Positions 60,055-64,000 of a stretch of 64,000 nt of DNA are shown here, piece by piece. The position numbers and the translations under genes were made by a program. This DNA is from Prado023 sp964418695. GTDB taxonomy: Bacteria; Actinomycetota; Actinomycetes; S36-B12; CAIYMF01. Each line of letters starts with the position of its first letter. Within the stretch, counting starts at the first letter, position 1. The stretch covers positions 1-64,000 of the forward strand of contig CAYQMN010000006.1 in the NCBI GenBank assembly GCA_964418695.1. Direction: 5' to 3'. Under the pieces are notes generated by a model, which was not told the origin of the DNA, searched no databases, and saw only the letters and a program-made list of their open reading frames with translations.

Positions 60055-61619
60055 TGGCCCGTCGGGGGCCTCGGGACTGGGTCGCGGGCTGGCCGCTGCG
60101 CCGACGCCTGGCGGCCATGCTCATGGTCACCCTGGCCGCCGGCCTGCTCGTGGCCGGCTTCGCCGCGGTCGCCTCGCTGCGCGGCTACCTGATCGGCGAG
60201 GTGGACCGCTCCCTGGCGCAGATGGCGGGGCGGGCCTCGTCGCTGCGCTCGCTGCCCGGCGACCCGCCCGGCCAGGGAGGCCCGTCCGGGCCGGGCCCGA
60301 CCGGTCAGGAGCGGACCTACGTGCGCTACCTGGACTCGACCGGCGCCGAGGTCGCGGTCCTGGCCCCCACCGACCTGACCGACCCGCCCGACCTGCCCGA
60401 CCTGACCGTCGAGCAGGCCGTCGAGCGGTCCGGGGACGCCTACACGGTGACCTCGGAGTCGGGGTCGAATCGCTGGCGGGCGCTCACGATGCCGCTGCGC
60501 GGCGGCGCCGGGTCGGTCACCGTGGCCGTGGACATCTCCGGGATCACCGCGACCGTGGCCCGGCTGGCCTGGCTGGAGCTGGCCATCGGGCTGATCGTGC
60601 TGGCCTCGGTCGGCCTGGCCGGCTGGCTGATGGTCCGGCGCAGCCTGCGCCCGCTGGAGGGCGTCGAGCACGCCGCCGCCGCGATCGCCGCGGGGAACCT
60701 CGCGATGCGCGCCCCGCCGGCCGACCCACGCACCGAGGTCGGCAGCCTCGCGGTCTCGTTCAACACGATGGTCGACGAGCTGCAAGGGGCGTTCGACGCC
60801 CAGCGCGCCTCGGAGCGCTCGGCCCGCAGCGCCGCCGACGCGGCCCAGGCCTCGGAGTCGCGGATGCGCCAGTTCGTCGCCGATGCCAGTCACGAGCTGC
60901 GCACGCCGTTGACGTCGGTGCGCGGGTTCGCCGAGCTCTACCGGATCGGGGCGGTGCCGCACGCGGACCTGCCCGCCACGATGGGCCGGATCGAGGCGGA
61001 GGCCAGTCGGATGGGCGTCCTCGTCGAGGACCTGCTGCTGCTCGCGCGGCTGGACCAACAGCGCCCGTTGGAGCAGGTGCCGGTCGACGTGCTCGGGGTC
61101 TGCACCGACGCGGTGGTGGCGGCTCGGGCGACCGCACCCGCCCGCGACATCCGGGTCAGCGGCGGTCGGGGCAGCCAGCCGCCGGTGGTACTGGGCGACG
61201 CGGTCCGGCTGCGCCAGGTCGTGGACAACCTGCTCTCCAACGCCGTGCGCTACTCCCCGGAGGAGTCGCCGGTGCTCGTGCGGGTCGCGGTGCTGGAGGG
61301 CGGGGTGCAGCCCGCGCCGGAGCCCGGGGAGGGGATCGCCGGCCTCGCGGCGCCGTTCGGGATCGTCCGGGTGGAGGTCGAGGATCGCGGGACGGGGATG
61401 TCCGAGCAGGAAGCGGCACGGGCGTTCGAGCGGTTCTACCGGGCGGACCCGGCCCGCGCCCGGGCGGCCGGCGGTGCCGGGCTCGGGCTGGCCATCGTGG
61501 CCGCGATCGCCACCGCCCACGGGGGTCGGGTCGCCGTGCGCACGGCACCGGGCGCCGGGTCGGTCTTCCGCCTGGATCTGCCCGCTGCGGCCCCGGCTGA
61601 CCGGACCCCGCCGGAGTAG
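60054..61619 (+). CDS. Sensor histidine kinase
   Basis: A 521-residue membrane sensor. Helices near 20-42 and 172-194 flank an extracytoplasmic loop rich in Pro/Gly/Asp (about 45-170). A HAMP domain follows (about 195-246), then the DHp helix with phosphoaccepting His280 in DASHELRTPLTSVRGF, and an ATPase domain with N box LLSNAVRYSP, G1 DRGTGMS, F box FERFYR and G2 GGAGLGLAIV. It phosphorylates the regulator encoded just upstream. The signal is unknown; the divergent glycosyltransferase pair is a plausible target. Confidence 0.93.
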   Translation: MARRGPRDWVAGWPLRRRLAAMLMVTLAAGLLVAGFAAVASLRGYLIGEVDRSLAQMAGRASSLRSLPGDPPGQGGPSGPGPTGQERTYVRYLDSTGAEVAVLAPTDLTDPPDLPDLTVEQAVERSGDAYTVTSESGSNRWRALTMPLRGGAGSVTVAVDISGITATVARLAWLELAIGLIVLASVGLAGWLMVRRSLRPLEGVEHAAAAIAAGNLAMRAPPADPRTEVGSLAVSFNTMVDELQGAFDAQRASERSARSAADAAQASESRMRQFVADASHELRTPLTSVRGFAELYRIGAVPHADLPATMGRIEAEASRMGVLVEDLLLLARLDQQRPLEQVPVDVLGVCTDAVVAARATAPARDIRVSGGRGSQPPVVLGDAVRLRQVVDNLLSNAVRYSPEESPVLVRVAVLEGGVQPAPEPGEGIAGLAAPFGIVRVEVEDRGTGMSEQEAARAFERFYRADPARARAAGGAGLGLAIVAAIATAHGGRVAVRTAPGAGSVFRLDLPAAAPADRTPPE

Positions 61620-61647
61620 GCGTCCGTCCAGGCCGGCACGCCGCCCG

Positions 61648-61983
61648 TCAGGCGCCGGCCAGTGCGGTCGCGTCCGGCGGTGCCGCGTCGAGGTCCGCGA
61701 TCCGGGCCAGGAGCGAGGCGTTGCCCGGTCCGCTGAGGGCGGCGCGCAGCGCACGGTGCAGGCCGTCCTCGAGGTAGAGCTCGCCCCGCCAGCGCACGAC
61801 ATGGGCGAACAGGTCGCCGAAGTAGGTGGAGTCCTCGGCCAGGACCACGGCCAGGTCGAGCTTGCTGCGCGTGGTGACGAGGTCGGCCAGGCGGACCTCC
61901 TCCGGGCGGATCTCGGCCCACTGCCGACCTGTCAGACCGTGCTCCGGATAGGGCCGCTTCTCGCCGACGCGCTTGAACACCAT
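61648..61983 (-). CDS. Small conserved protein, ParB/sulfiredoxin-like motif
   Basis: A 111-residue soluble protein. It begins MVFKRVGEKRPYPEHGLTGRQWAEIRPEEVRLADLVTTRSKLDL, and later has YLEDGLHRALRAAL, which resembles the DGhHR motif of ParB/Srx-fold proteins. The general layout is that of a conserved actinobacterial family sometimes annotated as VapB-like antitoxin, for which I see no support. Role unknown. It is convergent with the histidine kinase gene. Confidence 0.65.
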   Translation of the reverse strand: MVFKRVGEKRPYPEHGLTGRQWAEIRPEEVRLADLVTTRSKLDLAVVLAEDSTYFGDLFAHVVRWRGELYLEDGLHRALRAALSGPGNASLLARIADLDAAPPDATALAGA

Positions 61984-62096
61984 GGACCCAGCCTGCCACC
62001 GCCCTCCCGTTCGGGCGCGGGCTTGCCCCGACGAAGCCCGGCGGCGGGGGAGTCGCAGCGCGCACCGGCCTGGCCCGTGCGCCAGAATCGCGGTCC

Positions 62097-62600
62097 ATGG
62101 AGCACGCGTGGAACCTGAGCATCCCGCCCCAGCCGGTCTTGGCCGAGCTGACGTCGGAGCAGCTGCTGCTCGAGTTCTCCGCCGAGGTGGGCGTGGAGGT
62201 GAGCGACCTCGAGCTGTCCACCCAGGGCGAGCACCAGGTCGCGTCGATGCACTGGCGGTTCCGCACCGACCACCCGAACTTCCCGTCGGCGGCCAAGCGC
62301 TTCCTGCCCGACGTGGTGGAGCTGGCGTGGCGTCAGTGGTGGGGGCCGATCGTGGGCCGGGTGGCCAGCGGCGGGATCGAGGTCGACCTCAAGAGCCGTC
62401 CGTCCGCGCGGCTGCGCGGCACGACGAAGCTCTCGCAGAGCCCGAGCGGCTCCACGCTGGCCACGCACACGCGCACCAAGGCCGACCTGCCGTTCCCGAT
62501 CGCGGGACGGGTCGAGGGGATGGTCGACAAGCAGCTGGCCAGCTGGATCCTGTCCACGGAGGTGCGTGTGCTGCACCGCCGGCTGGGCGAGGAAGGTTGA
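62097..62600 (+). CDS. DUF2505 family (START-like) protein
   Basis: A 167-residue soluble protein of the actinobacterial DUF2505 family, with the fold of a START-like lipid or hydrophobe-binding domain. Conserved blocks seen are PSAAKRFLPDVVELAWRQWW, GTTKLSQSPSGS and LPFPIAGRVEGMVDKQLASW. No catalytic residue known. Its stop overlaps the putative TTG start of the BrkB-family gene by 4 nt. ATG 62097 has only a weak upstream site. Confidence 0.82.
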   Translation: MEHAWNLSIPPQPVLAELTSEQLLLEFSAEVGVEVSDLELSTQGEHQVASMHWRFRTDHPNFPSAAKRFLPDVVELAWRQWWGPIVGRVASGGIEVDLKSRPSARLRGTTKLSQSPSGSTLATHTRTKADLPFPIAGRVEGMVDKQLASWILSTEVRVLHRRLGEEG

Positions 62601-64000
62601 GCGGCCGGGCGGGGGATGCGCCGGGACGCCAGCCCGATCCTGTCCAGGAGTCGCCGATCGAGCCGGAGGCGGCGGCTGAGCAGCCGGGGCGCGTCGAGGC
62701 TCGCAGCGTCGAGCCGGCAGCCGGTCAACCGGAGGGCGTCGAGCCAGTGCCGGGAGAGCCGGGGCCGGGAGAGCCAGTGCCCGTCGTGCCAGTGCCCGTC
62801 GAGGCAGCATCCGGCGACGAGGTTCCCAAGCCCGGGCACCTGGCGCACGAGCGGCACGCCGTGGACCGCCCGGCCGATTCCGAGACGCCCACCGGTCCGC
62901 CGGATCCCCGGCTGACCCCCGATCCGGCGCCCTTCTACGAGCCCTGGCGCGACCCGCACCGGGACTTCACCCCCCGAGCCCTGCAGACCTCGTTCACCGG
63001 TCCGGCCCTGCAGGTCGAGCGACGCGTCCTGGGCTTCAGCCGGCTCCTGGACCGCATCCAGTCGAGGGTCTCCGCGGTCGCGTTCGGCTACGCGGTGTTC
63101 AAGAAGTACTCCGACGACGAGGGCAGCCGGCTGGCGGCGCTGCTGGCCTACTACACGTTCCTGAGCCTGTTCCCGCTGCTCATCGGCGGCCTGGCCGTGC
63201 TCAACCGGCTGCTGGCCAACCGGCCCGACGTGGTGCTGCGCGTGGTCCAGGACGTGGTTCCGCTGGAGTACCAGACCCAGGTCATCAACGCCTACCAGTC
63301 CCTGCCGACCAGCGGCGCTGCCCTGGTGATCGCGCTGCTCGGCCTGCTGCTGGCCGGCACCGGCGGCGTGTTCTCGCTCTACGCGATGATCAATCAGGTG
63401 TTCGCGGTCCCGTACCGGTTCCGCTACGGGTTCGGTCCCCGCTACCTGGTGGTGTTCCTGCTGGTCCTGGTGCTGGGCATCGGGGCGATGATCGTCGTCG
63501 TCGGGTCCACGGTCCTGAGCACGGTGGCCGAGGTCGCGCTGCTGCAGCGGCTGGGCGGCTGGGTGCTGATCTGGGCGGTGGCGTTCGCGATCCTCATGAC
63601 CGCGCCGCGGGTGCTGGCCCGGCGACGCCTGGACCTGCGCGAGATCTGGCTGGGCGCCGTTCTGGGTGCGATCGCGATGACGCTGTTCTTCAGCCTGGGC
63701 TCGCTGGTGGTGGCGCGCTTCATCGCCAGCTCGTCGGCGGTGTACGGGGTCTTCGCCACGGTCGTCGGCATCTTCAGCGTGATGTTCATCGTGTCCAACG
63801 CGGTGGTGTTCAGCTACGAGGTCGGCGTCGTGCACGCCTGGAAGCTGTGGCCGCGGGGCGTGGACATCAACCTGCTGTTCCCCGCGGACGAGCGGGCCTA
63901 CACGCTGCTCACGATGATGGACGAGCGGATGCCCTCCCAGCGCAACGGCGTGGCCTTCGACGCGATCGGTCACGGCGACTCCCGGCGCCCCGATCCCGCC
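62597..64000 (+). CDS. YihY/BrkB-family membrane protein, truncated by the window end
   Basis: At least 468 codons, open to the last base of the window. The first 130 residues are low complexity (Glu/Pro/Val/Ala-rich, with VEPVPGEPGPGEPVPVVPVP). Then comes the YihY/BrkB domain with six membrane helices: RLAALLAYYTFLSLFPLLIGGLAVL, ALVIALLGLLLAGTGGVFSLYAMINQVFAVP, YLVVFLLVLVLGIGAMIVVVG, and so on. Function of the family is unclear; older claims of ribonuclease BN activity were wrong. The TTG overlapping the DUF2505 stop (TTGA) is the likely start, GAGGAAGG lying just upstream; a GTG near 62747 is an alternative. Confidence 0.85.
   Translation, partial: MSGRAGDAPGRQPDPVQESPIEPEAAAEQPGRVEARSVEPAAGQPEGVEPVPGEPGPGEPVPVVPVPVEAASGDEVPKPGHLAHERHAVDRPADSETPTGPPDPRLTPDPAPFYEPWRDPHRDFTPRALQTSFTGPALQVERRVLGFSRLLDRIQSRVSAVAFGYAVFKKYSDDEGSRLAALLAYYTFLSLFPLLIGGLAVLNRLLANRPDVVLRVVQDVVPLEYQTQVINAYQSLPTSGAALVIALLGLLLAGTGGVFSLYAMINQVFAVPYRFRYGFGPRYLVVFLLVLVLGIGAMIVVVGSTVLSTVAEVALLQRLGGWVLIWAVAFAILMTAPRVLARRRLDLREIWLGAVLGAIAMTLFFSLGSLVVARFIASSSAVYGVFATVVGIFSVMFIVSNAVVFSYEVGVVHAWKLWPRGVDINLLFPADERAYTLLTMMDERMPSQRNGVAFDAIGHGDSRRPDPA

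Noticed and set aside
61648..61983. VapB antitoxin of a toxin-antitoxin pair
   Set aside because: No adjacent PIN-domain toxin gene and no AbrB or RHH fold visible; the motif resembles a ParB/sulfiredoxin-like segment instead.
62616..62915. 99-codon frame from ATG 62616
   Set aside because: Out of frame with the BrkB-family gene and Arg/Ser-rich; the real frame continues to the window end with membrane helices.

Overview
The window is about 70% GC and gene-dense. It looks like a chromosomal segment from a high-GC Actinomycetota (order not determined; Propionibacteriales-like at best). Supporting this: GC-rich third codon positions, GTG starts, CIRCE control of groEL, an XPB-type helicase next to a helicase-associated protein and a cold-shock gene, DUF3027/DUF2530/DUF2505 proteins, a serC/citrate synthase 2/pdxH block, a DtxR/IdeR regulator and a WS/DGAT acyltransferase. 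I saw no rRNA, tRNA, CRISPR array, complete insertion sequence or prophage. Several genes (884, 7269, 16679, 21254, 28020, 48820, 59356) have a -10-like hexamer 6-7 nt before the start codon and little or no ribosome binding site, suggesting leaderless mRNAs.

Layout. 1-8.6 kb: start of groEL with two CIRCE operators, XPB helicase and its partner, a cold-shock protein, and small conserved actinobacterial membrane proteins or lipoproteins. 8.8-14.1 kb: secreted M15 peptidase, a possible IS21 istB relic, and a trehalose PTS operon (EIIBC plus GH13 phosphotrehalase). 14.2-17.4 kb: serC, citrate synthase and pdxH. 17.4-23.9 kb: PH/SHOCT protein, META-I78 lipoprotein, an orphan ParA with a ribbon-helix-helix partner, IdeR, a Na+/H+ antiporter, and an NlpC/P60 hydrolase behind a c-di-AMP riboswitch. 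23.9-31.5 kb: WS/DGAT, PPK2, DUF2089 and adhesin-like proteins, then a circularly permuted ATP-grasp/alpha-E/transglutaminase operon. 31.5-42 kb: TPR protein, two cation exchangers, queuosine-precursor transporter and Tgt, FG-GAP lipoprotein, and an ABC exporter with a fused double permease. 42-48.6 kb: TM2 protein, pentapeptide protein, SSADH, a nitroreductase behind a perfect palindrome, and a solute-binding/VWA lipoprotein-like protein. 48.8-55.4 kb: an operon of two HPr kinase/phosphorylase homologues around a tyrosine-phosphatase-fold protein, facing a fruR-fruK-fruA operon. 55.6-64 kb: GT39 and GT2-GtrA glycosyltransferases, a two-component system, DUF2505 and a truncated BrkB-family protein.

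The most interesting part is 48.8-51.4 kb. HPr kinase/phosphorylase is the carbon-catabolite sensor of Firmicutes and many Proteobacteria and is not standard in Actinobacteria. Here two full-length paralogues, one with the conserved histidine replaced by aspartate, are translationally coupled through a C-X5-R phosphatase and sit opposite a fructose PTS; a trehalose PTS lies elsewhere in the window. This suggests a split kinase/phosphatase module for PTS-linked carbon control. No ptsH or ptsI gene is visible here.
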